Part shown: piece by piece, positions 28,880 to 42,183 of the stretch | Layout of the letters: every line of letters starts with the position of its first letter | Numbering within the stretch: the first letter of the stretch is position 1 | NCBI RefSeq assembly: GCF_002327085.1 | Contig: NZ_CP023429.1 | Location: 310,001-374,000 of the forward strand | Origin: Neisseria weixii | GTDB lineage: Bacteria > Pseudomonadota > Gammaproteobacteria > Burkholderiales > Neisseriaceae | Direction of reading: 5' to 3' | DNA: 64,000 bases | The notes under the pieces: generated by a model | Database searches by the model: none | Told to the model about the DNA's origin: nothing | Seen by the model: the letters and a program-made list of their open reading frames with translations, nothing else | Made by a program: the position numbers and the translations under genes

Positions 28880-29909
28880 TTATTTTGGTAGGTCAATCGG
28901 CTGATGTGGATGAATATCTAAAATATAGCGTATCCAGTTGCCGAAGCTGTATTTCTCATAAATTTCAGACTGCATTTCATGATAAGGCTTATCCATGAAT
29001 GTTTTTAATCCCTCTAAATCGTTGCCGCGCCACACGAAGATGTTATCAGGATGATAAAAATCGTATCGGGTAATGTCGGTATTGGTGGTAATCAGTTTCT
29101 TGCGGTAGCCTAAAGCTTCGAATGGTCGGAAGGACAGGCCGTTGTGGCAGGGGTTTTAAAGTCGACAAGAACTTTAGCTTGTCTTTGAGCGGCTTGAAGA
29201 TTGTCTGCAAAACTTCTGACTCCTTGAAAGGTTTGAATGTTATCAGGGTATTGCTTAGACAAAATGTCAGAGGAAATATCCAAACTGCCGATATGGAAAT
29301 CTAAGCTTAAGCCTAATTTTTCAGCGGCCTTTGCGAAGGTACTGATTTCTTCAACACGGTTAGGATAGTGTAAACCGACAAAATATAAATCATGCTTGAG
29401 GTCAGCAGAGATTGTCGGAATATGGTCAAAATAGAAATTTGTTGCCGGTAATAGATTGGGTTGATGACTTAAATCTGTGGGGTCAAAAACGTAAAATTTA
29501 TCAAATAATCTGATATATTGGTGGATTTTTGAGAAGCGGCTCAATCCGTCCCATTGGTAATTAACCATCTTATGACGAACGTGATGTTTGATGGTTTGCA
29601 GAAAATCTTGTGTGTAAATATCACCCGAATAAATAAGGCATAATCTACATGGCCATATTGAGCGATTTGTTTTTCGACATGGTCGAGCAGTATTTTAGAC
29701 TTTAATTTGTCTTTAGCGTATTTGTCGCTCAGAATGACTTGTTGAAATTTTATTTTCAGGCGGTGAAAAGCAGATGGATAATGGAAATCCTGCCCGGGCT
29801 GAATGGCGCTGATTACCTCAAAACCATGATGCTTTAATGCGATTTCTATGGTTTGATAAATCAGATTATCGGTTGGCATTCCGAGTAAAATAGTTGGCTT
29901 CTGGGTCAT
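28880..29909 (-). pseudogene. Putative glycosyltransferase 2 of the fab insertion, two frameshifts
   Basis: Starts at ATG 29909 (MTQKPTILLGMPTDN), overlapping the stop of the upstream paralogue by ATGA, a sign of translational coupling. The frame breaks near 29620 (CGGGTG; one G restored gives IRGDIYTQDFLQTIKHHV) and near 29148 (ACCCCTGCC; one C restored gives KTPCHNGLSFRPFEALGYRKKLI), and ends at 28880. Restored length is about 343 residues. Features shared with the paralogue are NYQWDGLSRF, FDKFYVFDPTD, ATNFYFDH and, near the end, NGLSFRPFEALGYRKKLITTN, a C-terminal pattern typical of CgeB-like/GT4-like glycosyltransferases. Low GC. Function in surface polysaccharide synthesis is inferred only. 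Confidence 0.72.
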
Positions 29910-30915
29910 GATTCCATAATTCCCAGTATGCGGTAAAGCCAGTTTTTCAATGCATATTGCTGCTTGATTTCAGAAGGAATAGGGCGGTAAGGACGGACTA
30001 AAAAGTCATTTAAATCATTTAAATGATTGCTGTCCCAAACAAAAATATTGTCTTCGTGGTAGAAATCGGCATTTAAGATGGTTTGATTGGTGGTAATTAA
30101 TTTTTTATCTAAACGCAGTGCATCAAAAACCCGAAATGATAAACCGTAATAATCAAACTGGGCAAAGTCGACAATGGCTTTACAGCAAGCTGCATTATGC
30201 ATATTTTGTTCAAACGTGAGAACAGTATCACGATTAAGATAAGTGATGCCGTCTGAACCAAAAGCAGTTCTGGCCCGATCATCTTTACAATAGATATGGA
30301 AATCTAAAGGAAAGTGATGACGGCGTGCTTCTTCGATGAACAGTTTGGTACGCTCTTCCCGACGTGACTCATAGCCACCCAAAAAATATAATCGGTCATT
30401 CAGTGGACATGTTTCAACCGGCATATCAAAGAAGAAATTGGTTGTCGGTTTAAAGCCGTATTGCGGATAACGGACGGAGTCGTTGGGGTCGAAAACCCAG
30501 CAGTGATCGAAATAATCCAAATATTCAAAAATATCCGGAAAACGATCGATACCATCCCATTGATAATTGATACAGATGTTACTGTGTTGCCGGATGGTGT
30601 GGATAATTTCTTTAGGATAAATATTGGCACGAATGCACAAGGCGTAATCAGCTTTTTTTCCCTTTAGTGCAGATAATTTTTTTTGAATGTCATCAGAGTA
30701 GCGAAGGTATTTCATTCGTTTTTTGTAGTTAAGATCTTTTTGATGACTTTTTGATAAGTACCGTAAATTCGGCTGGTCAGATTAGGATAATAAGAATCTC
30801 TATCATCATAACAAAGATTAATCACATCGAAGCCGTGGAAACGCAGATTTTTTTCCAAATACTGATCAAATCCGTAGATATGTGGAATGGCTAAGATAAT
30901 GGTTTTATTGTTCAT
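29906..30915 (-). pseudogene. Putative glycosyltransferase 1 of the fab insertion, one frameshift
   Basis: ATG at 30915 starts MNNKTIILAIPHIYGFDQYLEK. The frame ends early at 30712 after KKILTTKNE, while the frame one base over carries on as MKYLRYSDDIQKKLSALKG to 29906. Restoring one A in the AAAAAA run near 30726 joins them to about 336 residues, and alignment with the downstream paralogue supports a single protein (DYALCIR versus DYALFIR, INYQWDGIDRF, FDHCWVFDPNDS, PTTNFFFD, YYGLSFRVFDALRLDKKLITTN). I recognise a glycosyltransferase-like C-terminal half but not a specific family. Low GC, few DUS; likely acquired. Confidence 0.72.
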
Positions 30916-31003
30916 CTTTTTGTCATAATGTTGAAAGTTTATAGACATTTCAGACGGCCTTGCTTTCTGGCCGTCTGAACATATACCATGAGATGAAATC
31001 AAA

Positions 31004-31930
31004 TCAATGCGCTTCAACAAAAGCCTTCACGCTGTCGCTGGAAACCAATGCGCTGCATACGGCTTCTTTGTTGATGCGTTTGGCCAAGCCTGCCAATACT
31101 TTGCCCGGGCCGCATTCGGCGGATTCGGTAATGCCTTCGCTGACTAAGGCGTTGACGGTTTCCGTCCAGCGTACAGGGCTGTAGAGTTGGCGAACCAAGG
31201 CATCTTTAATGGCTTCAGGACTGTCGTAAGCAGCCACGTCGGCGTTGTGAATCACGCGGATTTGCGGTTGTTTGATGTCGACTGTTTTTAAGGCTTCGGC
31301 CAGTTTCCCGGCGGCAGGTTTCATCAGGCTGCAATGCGAAGGTACGGATACAGGCAGCGGCAGGGCGCGTTTGGCACCGGCTTCTTTGGCGGCAGTCATG
31401 GCGCGTTCTATGGCAGCGGCATTGCCGGCAATGACTACTTGGCCGGGCGAATTGAAGTTGGCTGCTTCGACTACTTCACCTTGTTCGGCAGCCGTGCAGA
31501 TGGCTTTGACTTGTTCGTCTTCTAAACCTAAAATCGCTGCCATGGCGCCCACGCCTTGGGGTACGGCCGATTGCATTAATTCTGCACGCAGGCGAACCAG
31601 TTTCACGGCATCGGCAAAGTCTAATGCACCCGCGGCAACCAATGCGGTGTATTCGCCCAAGCTGTGGCCGGCAACCACGGCCGGTGTTTTACCTCCGGCT
31701 TCTAAATAGGCGCGGTAGGTAGCCATGCCCGCAGACAGCATAATGGGTTGCGTGTTAACAGTTTGGCCGATCAGCTCGGCATCTTCACCGTTAATCATCG
31801 CCCACAAGTCTTGACCCAATGCGGCAGAAGCTTCATCGAAAGTGGCTTTCACGACGGCTTGTTCGCTAAACCCGTTCATCATTCCTAAACTTTGCGAGCC
31901 TTGACCGGGAAAGAAAAATACAAAAGACAT
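31004..31930 (-). CDS. fabD: fabD, malonyl-CoA:ACP transacylase
   Basis: Loads malonyl units onto acyl carrier protein. 308 residues beginning MSFVFFFPGQGSQSLGMMNGF. The catalytic serine is in VVAGHSLGEYTALVAAGAL near residue 91, the malonate-binding Arg in LRAELMQSAVPQGVGAMAA near 117, and the catalytic His in PVSVPSHCSLMKPAA near 201. Intact. Same strand as fabH upstream and fabG downstream. Confidence 0.96.
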   Translation of the reverse strand: MSFVFFFPGQGSQSLGMMNGFSEQAVVKATFDEASAALGQDLWAMINGEDAELIGQTVNTQPIMLSAGMATYRAYLEAGGKTPAVVAGHSLGEYTALVAAGALDFADAVKLVRLRAELMQSAVPQGVGAMAAILGLEDEQVKAICTAAEQGEVVEAANFNSPGQVVIAGNAAAIERAMTAAKEAGAKRALPLPVSVPSHCSLMKPAAGKLAEALKTVDIKQPQIRVIHNADVAAYDSPEAIKDALVRQLYSPVRWTETVNALVSEGITESAECGPGKVLAGLAKRINKEAVCSALVSSDSVKAFVEAH

Positions 31931-31954
31931 GATATTCCTTTAATTTCTTAATCT

Positions 31955-33202
31955 TTAATTTCTTAATAATGAGAGAAGTGGATTATCTGCGTAATGTATC
32001 AGTAGGGCATAGGTTATGGCAATATTTATCGCCACCGTCAGCCAAAAAAGGCGGATAAAACTGATTTTGCTGGTTTTGTGGTTGTAAACCGCCCGCGAAA
32101 CCAAAGCGCCCGGCCAGCCGCCAAGAGTATCAAGAATATGCAGGTTTTTTTCCGGAATTCTGCCTTGGTATTCGTAACTTTTCTTTTTCGGATTCCGGGC
32201 GATCTGTTTGTCAAACTTATACATCAGGTAAGACACGACGCTGACGGCAAAATACAGTCCGGCCAATATCTTAGAAACGGAGGCCACGCACACGGTAAAT
32301 ACAGTGGCAATCAGGATGTTGATTAAAAATCTCGGCATATTGGCGGTGGAAAGTCTTGGGCGGTTGTAGTCTGAAGGAAAGTCATCATGCAGAGAAACTT
32401 CATCTCCGCGCAAAACCACTTTTGCCGCTTTCTGGCGTTCTTCTTTAACCGTCGGCTTGCAATAAAAGCTGACACTTTGGCCGATTTTCGGGCGTGCGGT
32501 GGCGTAGTGGAAGCTACTGATGTGGAAGAACACCGTTTGGGCATCGCTGCCATAGCGGATAAAGCCGTAGCCTTTAACATCGTCCCATGAAGTAACTTCA
32601 CCGCTTAATACTTGATTCACTGGTAATTCGGTCAAGGTTTCGGGTTCGGGCGCTTTATAAAGTTTGTAAATGCTTTCAATAATGCGCGGTTGCTCGGTGG
32701 GTAAAGTGGCTGTATCTGTTGCAGTTTCGATTGAGGCTGTTTGAAACAGCGGTTCTGCCTCCGGTGGCGGTAAAAAAGTGGCATCAGTCATCATCCATTG
32801 GCCATTTTCGTGTTGGAATAAGTTTCCTTTAAATCGGTCGCCGATTTCAGGAACGCGGCTTTGGTCGGCTAAAAATTGACCTAAGATGAAAATAGGTGTC
32901 GGATTGCCTACTTCCTTACCAAAGCCGCCATTTTGCATAAAATCCCAGTCGACAATGGTAATGGTGGTTTTTTGTGCGGCTGGTGCTACGCGTTCGGCGA
33001 GAGTGATGTTTTGGGCGGATGGTTTGTGTTGGCTATGATCCAGATTGAAGCATACGCGGTCGCCTGTTTGTGGCGCGAGATAGTCTGCGGCTAATGACAG
33101 GCCGTCTGCAAAGATGCGTTGTCCGGTTTCGGCCATAATGGTGCCGCGTTGCATGTCGTTGAACCAATGAAGAATTGTCCCGTAATATTTTTCTTGAGTC
33201 AT
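31955..33202 (-). CDS. Cold-shock domain/DUF1294 membrane protein
   Basis: 415 residues with an unusual domain order. The N-terminus is cold-shock-like (YYGTILHWFNDMQRGTIMAETGQRIFAD). A second cold-shock domain lies near residues 200-265 (LSGEVTSWDDVKGYGFIRYGSDAQTVFFHISSF, with GYGFI and VFFH RNA-binding signatures). The C-terminal 120 residues contain three hydrophobic segments and the DUF1294 pattern YLMYKFDKQIARN, DTLGGWPGALVSRAVYNHKT. The shorter single cold-shock/DUF1294 fusion is widespread; the extra N-terminal domain is notable. A role in nucleic-acid binding at the membrane is suggested, but no function is established. It lies between fabH and fabD. Confidence 0.85.
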   Translation of the reverse strand: MTQEKYYGTILHWFNDMQRGTIMAETGQRIFADGLSLAADYLAPQTGDRVCFNLDHSQHKPSAQNITLAERVAPAAQKTTITIVDWDFMQNGGFGKEVGNPTPIFILGQFLADQSRVPEIGDRFKGNLFQHENGQWMMTDATFLPPPEAEPLFQTASIETATDTATLPTEQPRIIESIYKLYKAPEPETLTELPVNQVLSGEVTSWDDVKGYGFIRYGSDAQTVFFHISSFHYATARPKIGQSVSFYCKPTVKEERQKAAKVVLRGDEVSLHDDFPSDYNRPRLSTANMPRFLINILIATVFTVCVASVSKILAGLYFAVSVVSYLMYKFDKQIARNPKKKSYEYQGRIPEKNLHILDTLGGWPGALVSRAVYNHKTSKISFIRLFWLTVAINIAITYALLIHYADNPLLSLLRN

Positions 33203-33302
33203 TTTTTATTATCTAAAATCAGTAAAATTGGTTATTGGATGTAAAGAGTAATAAGCGGTTAATTATACTGATTTATTATAATGATGTGTATTCTGATTGC
33301 AT

Positions 33303-33364
33303 AAAAATACCGCTTATTCTAATTTGCTTGCACTGCGGTGCAAATTAGAATAAGCGGTATTTTT
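33303..33364 (-). terminator. fabH terminator with a 25-bp perfect stem
   Basis: The arm at 33303-33327 is the exact reverse complement of the arm at 33340-33364, with a 12-base loop; outer bases are AAAAA and TTTTT. It contains no DUS. A shorter alternative hairpin TTGCAC/GTGCAA sits in the loop. It lies just after the fabH stop at 33386. Confidence 0.9.
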
Positions 33365-33385
33365 ATTCGGGATAACGAGCGAATA

Positions 33386-34348
33386 TCAGTATTTCACCAA
33401 TACTGCGCCCCATGCGAAACCGCCGCCGATGCCTTCGAGCAGCAGGTTTTGGCCTCGTTGGATTTGTCCGTTGCGAATACCGTGGTCTAAAGCCAGCGGA
33501 ATCGAGGCGGCGGAAGTGTTACCGTGATCTTGTACGGTGAGAATGACTTTATCAGTACTCAGCCCCAAGTGTTTGGCGGTAGCGTCGATGATGCGTTTAT
33601 TGGCCTGATGCGGTACCAACCAGTCTATTTGGTCTTGCTCGTAACCGGCTTCGGTGATGACATCATCGGCTACTTGCGACAGCATCTTCACAGCAAATTT
33701 GAATACGCCCGGGCCATCCATTTTCAGATAGGGGGTGCCGCATATTTGACCATCAGCGATTTGCACCGGCACTTTGAGTAAATCTAAATAGTTGCCATCG
33801 GCTTTCAATTTGCTGTGGATAATGCCCGGTTTATCTGAGGCTCCCAATACCACCGCGCCGGCGCCGTCGCCGAATAATACGCAGGTGGTACGGTCATTCC
33901 AATCAAGAATGCGACTGAAGATTTCGGCGCCAATCACCAATACGTTTTTGGCCATGCCGCTTTTAATATAGGCGTTGGCCGTGGTTAAAGCATACATGAA
34001 TCCCGCACACACGGCCTGTACGTCAAAAGCAGGGCAGCTATTGGTGATGCCGAGTTTTTGCTGCACGATGGTGGCGGTCGACGGGAACTGCATGTCGGGT
34101 GTGGTGGTGGCCACAACGATTAAATCAATATCGTCGGCATTAAGCTTAGCTGATTCCAGTGCGCGTTGTGCGGCTTGGACGGCCAAATCACTGGTTTTTT
34201 CGTTGTCGGCTGCAATATGGCGAAATTTGATACCGGTGCGCGTGGTAATCCATTCGTCGGAAGTATCTACTTTTTTTGCCAAGTCATCGTTGCTGACGCG
34301 GTTGGCGGGAAGATAGCTGCCGGTGCCTAAAATTTTGGCATATTGCAT
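33386..34348 (-). CDS. fabH: fabH, 3-oxoacyl-ACP synthase III
   Basis: Starts fatty-acid synthesis by condensing acetyl-CoA with malonyl-ACP. 320 residues, [20 protein letters not shown] at the N-terminus. Catalytic triad visible: Cys in [12 protein letters not shown] near 112, His in [12 protein letters not shown] near 247, Asn in [14 protein letters not shown] near 277. The terminal [15 protein letters not shown] is characteristic. Intact; 34 bases after its promoter-side gap begin IS remnants. Confidence 0.96.
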   Translation of the reverse strand: MQYAKILGTGSYLPANRVSNDDLAKKVDTSDEWITTRTGIKFRHIAADNEKTSDLAVQAAQRALESAKLNADDIDLIVVATTTPDMQFPSTATIVQQKLGITNSCPAFDVQAVCAGFMYALTTANAYIKSGMAKNVLVIGAEIFSRILDWNDRTTCVLFGDGAGAVVLGASDKPGIIHSKLKADGNYLDLLKVPVQIADGQICGTPYLKMDGPGVFKFAVKMLSQVADDVITEAGYEQDQIDWLVPHQANKRIIDATAKHLGLSTDKVILTVQDHGNTSAASIPLALDHGIRNGQIQRGQNLLLEGIGGGFAWGAVLVKY

Positions 34349-35085
34349 AATGAAAAGCCCTTTGAAATGATTGGAACAGATTGCCGTATTGTAAGCGAAA
34401 AATCAGGATTTTTGTAACAAAAAACCGTTGTTTTAATTTAATAAGGATTAGGTAAATTCTTTTTAGTAAGATGACTAACCCATTTAAAGGCTAGAACCCG
34501 CAGGCTGAGTTTATGAAGACCAGACAGGCCAAACGCAAAAACCCGTTTATCGCCGAGAAACCCGGCCACGAAAAAAAACCGGGCGGAACTGATTGAAGAG
34601 TGGCGTTACATGAGGGCGGGGAACGGCTACCTAAAGCACATGAAAGCCCTCAACGAAAAGAACGCCGCCAAAGCTGCGAAACCGTTCAAACGTTGGGGGC
34701 GGAACACCCGCTGAAATATCTGCCGCACAGTGCCGGTATTCCCAAAAGCAGCTTTCATTACCATATCGGCAAAGCCGGTCCCGATGCAGCGGCCAAAACC
34801 GCCGTGGGTGAAGTCTGTCGCCGGCACAAAGGCCGTTACGGTCATCGGCGGATTGCCGCCGTATTGTCGCGGAACAAAAAGAAAGTGCGGCGCATTATGG
34901 GTTTGTTGGGACTGAAAGCCAAAGTCCGCAGTAAAAAAGCCTACCGTCCGCAAGCAATAGGAGAGGCTTCGGACAGTATTCTCAATCGTGAGTTTACTGC
35001 CGGCAAACCGGCAGGCAAATGGCTGACCGATGTGGCGGAGTTCAAATGCACAAACGGGAAGCTGTACTTATCGCCGATATTGGAT

Positions 35086-35228
35086 GAGGCCTTTGCAAAA
35101 CCGCCGGATGCGGATTCAGTTCAAGGCGCAGCAGCGCAGCGGGTGCAGACATATCACACGATAGGCAGGCGAGCGGGCAGCGCACAACGCAGAAATGCGC
35201 TGCAGATGGCGGTTTTGCAAAGGTCTCC
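35086..35228. mobile_element. 143-bp MITE inside the IS3 transposase
   Basis: Ends GAGGCCTTTGCAAAACCGCC and GGCGGTTTTGCAAAGGTCTCC form inverted repeats. It is flanked by GAT on both sides (35083-35085 and 35229-35231), a plausible three-base target duplication, and its removal rejoins ILD to VFNREI in the transposase. The interior matches, in inverted orientation, the element at 56404-56546. Confidence 0.82.
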
Positions 35229-35537
35229 GATGTGTTTAACCGGGAGATTGCGGCCTATTCTTTAGGCCGCAGAGCAAACGGTGAAATGGTGGCGCAAATG
35301 TTGGACCAAGCATTCGGCCGTCTGAAAGGCCAAACGCCGCTGCTGCATTCCGGCCAAGGTGTGCTTTGCCGCACCGAGGCTTATCGAACGAAATTGGCTG
35401 AGAAAGGGATGGTGCAAAGTATGTCGCGCAAAGGCACGCCGGGACAATGCGCCGATGGAGCGTTTCTTCGGTACACTGAAAACGGAGGGTTTCTATCAGG
35501 AAGGTGCGCTGTCGGTGGCGGAGCTGACAGTGGTAAT

Positions 35538-36418
35538 ATAGCAAATAAACATATTCTCCGATACAATTCCCCCATGGCCTATTCAGAAGACTTCAAACAA
35601 CCCGTACTCAAAAAACTCCGTCAAGGATGGACGATTCGCAGAACCGCAAAAGAATCCGGCACCGCCATTCTCCACCATCACGCTTTGGAGACGCCCTCCG
35701 GCTCCCCAAGCCCCTCCAAAGCAACGGAAAACCCGCAAAACCAGCGCCCAGGCACTGCTCGAAGATGTCGGACGTTATCCTGATGCCTATTGCTGTGAAA
35801 GAGCGCAACGCTTTGGCTGTTCCCATACCGCCATACACAAAGCATTAAAGCGATACGGCATCAGCTGCAAAAAAAAGACCAACCGCCACCCGAAAGCCGG
35901 CAGAAGGCTCAGAAAAAACTTCCTGAAGTTACTGCACCGCTACATCCTCCGTAACCGTCCGGTTGTTTGTTCAGATGGGAGCAAATTCGGAAAATCCTGT
36001 TACCGGCCTTACGCTTATGCGCCAAAAAGCCGGCGTTGTTATGCGCTTCATGATTGGCAGGGGCATCATCAGACCAATGCCGTTGGAGCGTTATTTCACG
36101 GCAAACTGTTTGCCGTCGGGCTGTTTGGTTGCAGTATTGACCGCCGGATATTTGATGCTTGGGCGGAGCGGGTTTTGATTCCGGAGCTGCCGCAAAACAG
36201 TGTGGCGGTGATGGATAATGCGGCGTTTCATAAGGGTAAGGCAGAAGCCTTGCTGAAGGAAAAGGGGCATACCGTGTTATGGCTTCCGCCCTATAGTCCC
36301 GATCTGAATCAGATAGAGAAAAAGCGGGCTTGGATTAAAGGTGTTGGGAATCGGCTGAGAATGGCGGATGTGGATTGGCTGTTTCAGGCGTGTATCGATA
36401 AATAAGTTTATTTGCTAT
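35538..36418 (+). mobile_element. IS630-family element inserted in the IS3 remnant
   Basis: Terminal inverted repeats ATAGCAAATAAAC (35538-35550) and GTTTATTTGCTAT (36406-36418). Flanks show duplication of the TA target: the uninterrupted site in the second IS3 copy (60.5 kb) reads GTGATAGATGATTAC, here split into GTGGTAATA... and ...TAGATGATTAC. About 880 bp. Confidence 0.88.
35574..36405 (+). pseudogene. IS630-family transposase, frameshifted
   Basis: ATG at 35574 starts MAYSEDFKQPVLKKLRQGWTIRRTAKESG, the helix-turn-helix part. Several frame changes follow between 35690 and 36180. The C-terminal catalytic part is intact in one frame from about 36166: VAVMDNAAFHKGKAEALL, VLWLPPYSPDLNQIEKKRAWIKG, ending at 36405. 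The DNAAFHK and SPDLNQIE blocks hold the second Asp and the final acidic residue of the DDE/DDD triad. Not functional as given. Confidence 0.82.
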
Positions 36419-36602
36419 AGATGATTACATACATTACTACAATCATGAACGGATAGTTTAAACTTAAAAAAGCTGAGTCCTGTCGGCTACAGAACCCAGC
36501 TTGAAAAGGCTGTTTGAGAAAGATTCTTAACTTGTCCAAGTATTGGGGACAGTTCAAAGTTTTCAGACGGCTTTGCCCGATTCGGGTGTTATACCACGAT
36601 GT

Positions 36603-39854
<3,252 letters not shown>

Positions 39855-40970
39855 ATGAGCAATCAAGACTTTTACGAAACCCTCGGCGTTGCCCGCAGCG
39901 CGAGTGAAGACGACATCAAAAAAGCCTACCGCAAATTGGCGATGAAATACCATCCCGACCGTAATCCCGACAATAAAGAAGCGGAAGAGAAATTCAAACA
40001 AATCCAAAAAGCCTACGATACCCTTTCCGACAAAGAAAAACGCACCATGTACGACCAATACGGCCATGCCGCTTTCGAGCAAGGCATGGGCGGCGGCGCA
40101 GGTGGTTTTGGCGGCGGATTCGGTGGCGGCTTTGGCGGTGCCCAAGGCTTTGACTTCAGCGATATTTTCAGTCAAATGTTCGGCGGAGCCACGGGTGGCG
40201 GCCGTCAGCCGAATTATCAGGGCGCGGACTTGCAGGTCGGTGTCGAAATCACCTTGGAGGAAGCGGCCAAAGGTTTGAAAAAACGCATCAATATTCCGAC
40301 TTACGAAGAATGCGGCGTGTGTCACGGCAGCGGTGCCAAACCGGGCACCTCGGCCAGCACCTGTTCGACCTGTCACGGCTCGGGTACAGTGCATATCCGT
40401 CAAGCGATTTTCCAAATGCAGCAAACCTGTCCGACCTGTCACGGCACCGGTAAAGAAATCAAAGATCCTTGTGTGAAATGCCGTGGCGAAGGCCGCACCA
40501 AAACCAGTAAAACTGTTGAAGTCAACATTCCGGCAGGCATCGACGACGGTCAACGCATCCGCTTGAGCGGCGAAGGCGAACCGGGTCAGCACGGCGCACC
40601 GGCCGGCGATTTGTACGTCAATGTGCATGTGAAAGAACACAAAATCTTCGAGCGCAACGGCTTGGATCTGCATTGCGAGCTGCCAATCAGCTTTGCCGTG
40701 GCCGCGTTGGGTGGTGATGTGGAAGTGCCGACTTTGGATGGCAAGGTCAAACTCAATATCCCGAAAGAAACTCAAAACGGCCGCCGCATGCGCGTGAAAG
40801 GTAAAGGCATCAAATCACTGCGCTCCAGCGCCACCGGCGATTTATATTGCCATGTGGTGGTGGAAACACCGGTCAACCTGACTGACCGCCAAAAAGAATT
40901 GCTGGAAGAATTTGAAAGCATTTCTACCGGGCTCGACCGCAGCCAAACCCGCGCAAAAAATCGTTTTTAG
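39855..40970 (+). CDS. dnaJ: dnaJ, Hsp40 chaperone
   Basis: Co-chaperone that delivers substrates to DnaK and stimulates its ATPase. 371 residues. J domain at 1-70 ([23 protein letters not shown] in [10 protein letters not shown]), Gly/Phe-rich linker near 75-120 ([16 protein letters not shown]), four zinc-binding CxxCxGxG repeats near 140-205 ([36 protein letters not shown]) and the C-terminal substrate domain. Intact and typical. dnaK is not in the window. Confidence 0.97.
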   Translation: MSNQDFYETLGVARSASEDDIKKAYRKLAMKYHPDRNPDNKEAEEKFKQIQKAYDTLSDKEKRTMYDQYGHAAFEQGMGGGAGGFGGGFGGGFGGAQGFDFSDIFSQMFGGATGGGRQPNYQGADLQVGVEITLEEAAKGLKKRINIPTYEECGVCHGSGAKPGTSASTCSTCHGSGTVHIRQAIFQMQQTCPTCHGTGKEIKDPCVKCRGEGRTKTSKTVEVNIPAGIDDGQRIRLSGEGEPGQHGAPAGDLYVNVHVKEHKIFERNGLDLHCELPISFAVAALGGDVEVPTLDGKVKLNIPKETQNGRRMRVKGKGIKSLRSSATGDLYCHVVVETPVNLTDRQKELLEEFESISTGLDRSQTRAKNRF

Positions 40971-41019
40971 ATAAATTGGGCGATTTGTTTGATTGATTGT
41001 GAGTGGTAAATAATAAAAA

Positions 41020-41056
41020 GCCGTCTGAAACATAAATGTCCAGACGGCCTTTTCAT
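41020..41056. terminator. DUS terminator between dnaJ and moaA
   Basis: AAAAGCCGTCTGAAAC and an inverted CCAGACGGCCTTTT arm with a mismatch or two form a stem between convergent genes, with A and T runs outside. Confidence 0.65.
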
Positions 41057-41076
41057 AAAGCAAACAAAGTTAGCGC

Positions 41077-42050
41077 TTAACCTCCGGTTAACGCCATTAC
41101 TCGAATAATCTTCTTCGGATTTTCTACGAATTCGTGTTTTTCCGGCTTCATCGCAATCGCATCGCGGATGGCTTGGTCGAGTTCGGCATCGCTGCAATTA
41201 TCGCGCAGCAGGTCGCGTAATGGGGCTTTGTCTTCTTGGCCGAGGCAGAGGTGGATGTTGCCGGTGGCGGACAGGCGCACGCGGTTGCAGGTGGCGCAGA
41301 AGTGTTGGCTCATCGGGGTAATCAAGCCGAGAGTGAAACCGTTGTTTTCGCTTTGCCAGTAGCGCGCCGGACCGCCGCCGATTTTCCTTCAAACGGGCTT
41401 AAGTCGAACTTTTGGCGCAATTCTTCCAATACCGGTTGCAGGCTCACTTTGGCGTGGGCTTGGCCGGTGGTGCCCATCGGCATGGCTTCGATAAGATTCA
41501 AGATGAAGCCGTGTTCCATACAGAAGGCGACCATTTCGTCCAAATCCATGTCGTTGACGCCTTTGAGCGGCACCATATTGATTTTGATGCGCTCGAATCC
41601 GGCTTCTTTGGCAGCTTTGATGCCGTCGAGTACTTGTGGCAGACAGTCGCTGCCGGTGATGTTGGTGACACAGTCGCGACGCAGGCTGTCGAGGCTGATG
41701 TTTAAACGGCGTACACCGGCTTGGCGCAGGGCATGGGCATGTTTGTCAAGTTGGGTGCCGTTGGTGGTGAGCGAAATGTCTTCGACACCGGACTGGCGGT
41801 TGATTTCGGCGGCCAAATCGACCAAACCTTTGCGTAACAGGGGTTCGCCACCGGTCAGGCGGAAGCGTTTGGTACCGAGACGGGCGAACGCGGCAGCTAC
41901 GCGGCCAAGCTCTTCAATGGTCAGCCATTCTTTGGGAATGGAAAAACCTTTGAAGCCTTTGGGCAGGCAATAAGTGCAGCGTAGGTCGCAGCGGTCGGTC
42001 ACGGATATCCGTAAGTAGTCGACGGTACGGCCGAATGGGTCGGTAAGCAT
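41077..42050 (-). pseudogene. moaA: moaA, GTP 3',8-cyclase, frameshifted
   Basis: Radical SAM enzyme of the first step in molybdopterin synthesis. ATG at 42050 gives MLTDPFGRTVDYLRISVTDRC. The SAM cluster motif is CDLRCTYC near 21-28. After SPFEGK the frame slips at the AAA near 41385; the frame one base over continues IGGGPARYWQSENNGFTLGLITPMSQHF and contains the second cluster (CATCNRVRLSATGNIHLC) and the conserved C-terminal ALTGG. One added A gives about 325 residues. Likely a sequencing error. Pairs functionally with moaC at 5.2 kb. Confidence 0.92.
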
Positions 42051-42183
42051 GATGAATTTCTAGTTATTTCGGTTTAGTTATCTGGTCGTGTTTAGATAAA
42101 ATTTTATCTTTAAAATTATGGCTTAATCTTATCGTGTGTTTGGTTGAAGAGCAAAACAAAATAACCTTTTGTACTTTAGGTTT

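Larger units (their letters stand above)
34513..36517 (+). pseudogene. IS3-family transposase (orfA/orfB), broken
   Basis: The tail of orfA reads AELIEEWRYMRAGNGYLKHMKAL. orfB follows with YLPHSAGIPKSSFHYHIGKAG, HKGRYGHRRIAAVL and the integrase-core start GKWLTDVAEFKCTNGKLYLSPILD. The MITE interrupts after ILD; sequence resumes VFNREIAAYSLGRRANGEM, GQTPLLHSGQGV (second Asp region). A single missing base near 35445 shifts the frame before NAPMERFFGTLKTEGFYQEG (catalytic Glu). After VAELTVVI the IS630 copy intervenes, then DDYIHYYNHER and TQLEKAV end the gene at 36517. Inactive. Confidence 0.85.
34500..36555 (+). mobile_element. IS3-family (IS150 group) remnant with two nested insertions
   Basis: Right end CTTGTCCAAG...GGGGACAGTTCA at about 36531-36555 matches the end of the second copy at 60682. 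No left terminal repeat is visible, so the element is truncated on the left. Coding sequence runs from about 34513 (orfA) through orfB and is interrupted by a 143-bp MITE at 35086-35228 and by an IS630-family element at 35538-36418. It lies between fabH and leuS. Confidence 0.85.

Noticed and set aside
33303..33364. Large inverted repeat as IS end or riboswitch
   Set aside because: Perfect stem with A/T runs right after fabH and no coding sequence between; a simple terminator explains it.
34600..36405. Possible new multi-gene system between fabH and leuS
   Set aside because: All frames resolve into IS3 and IS630 transposase pieces and a MITE.
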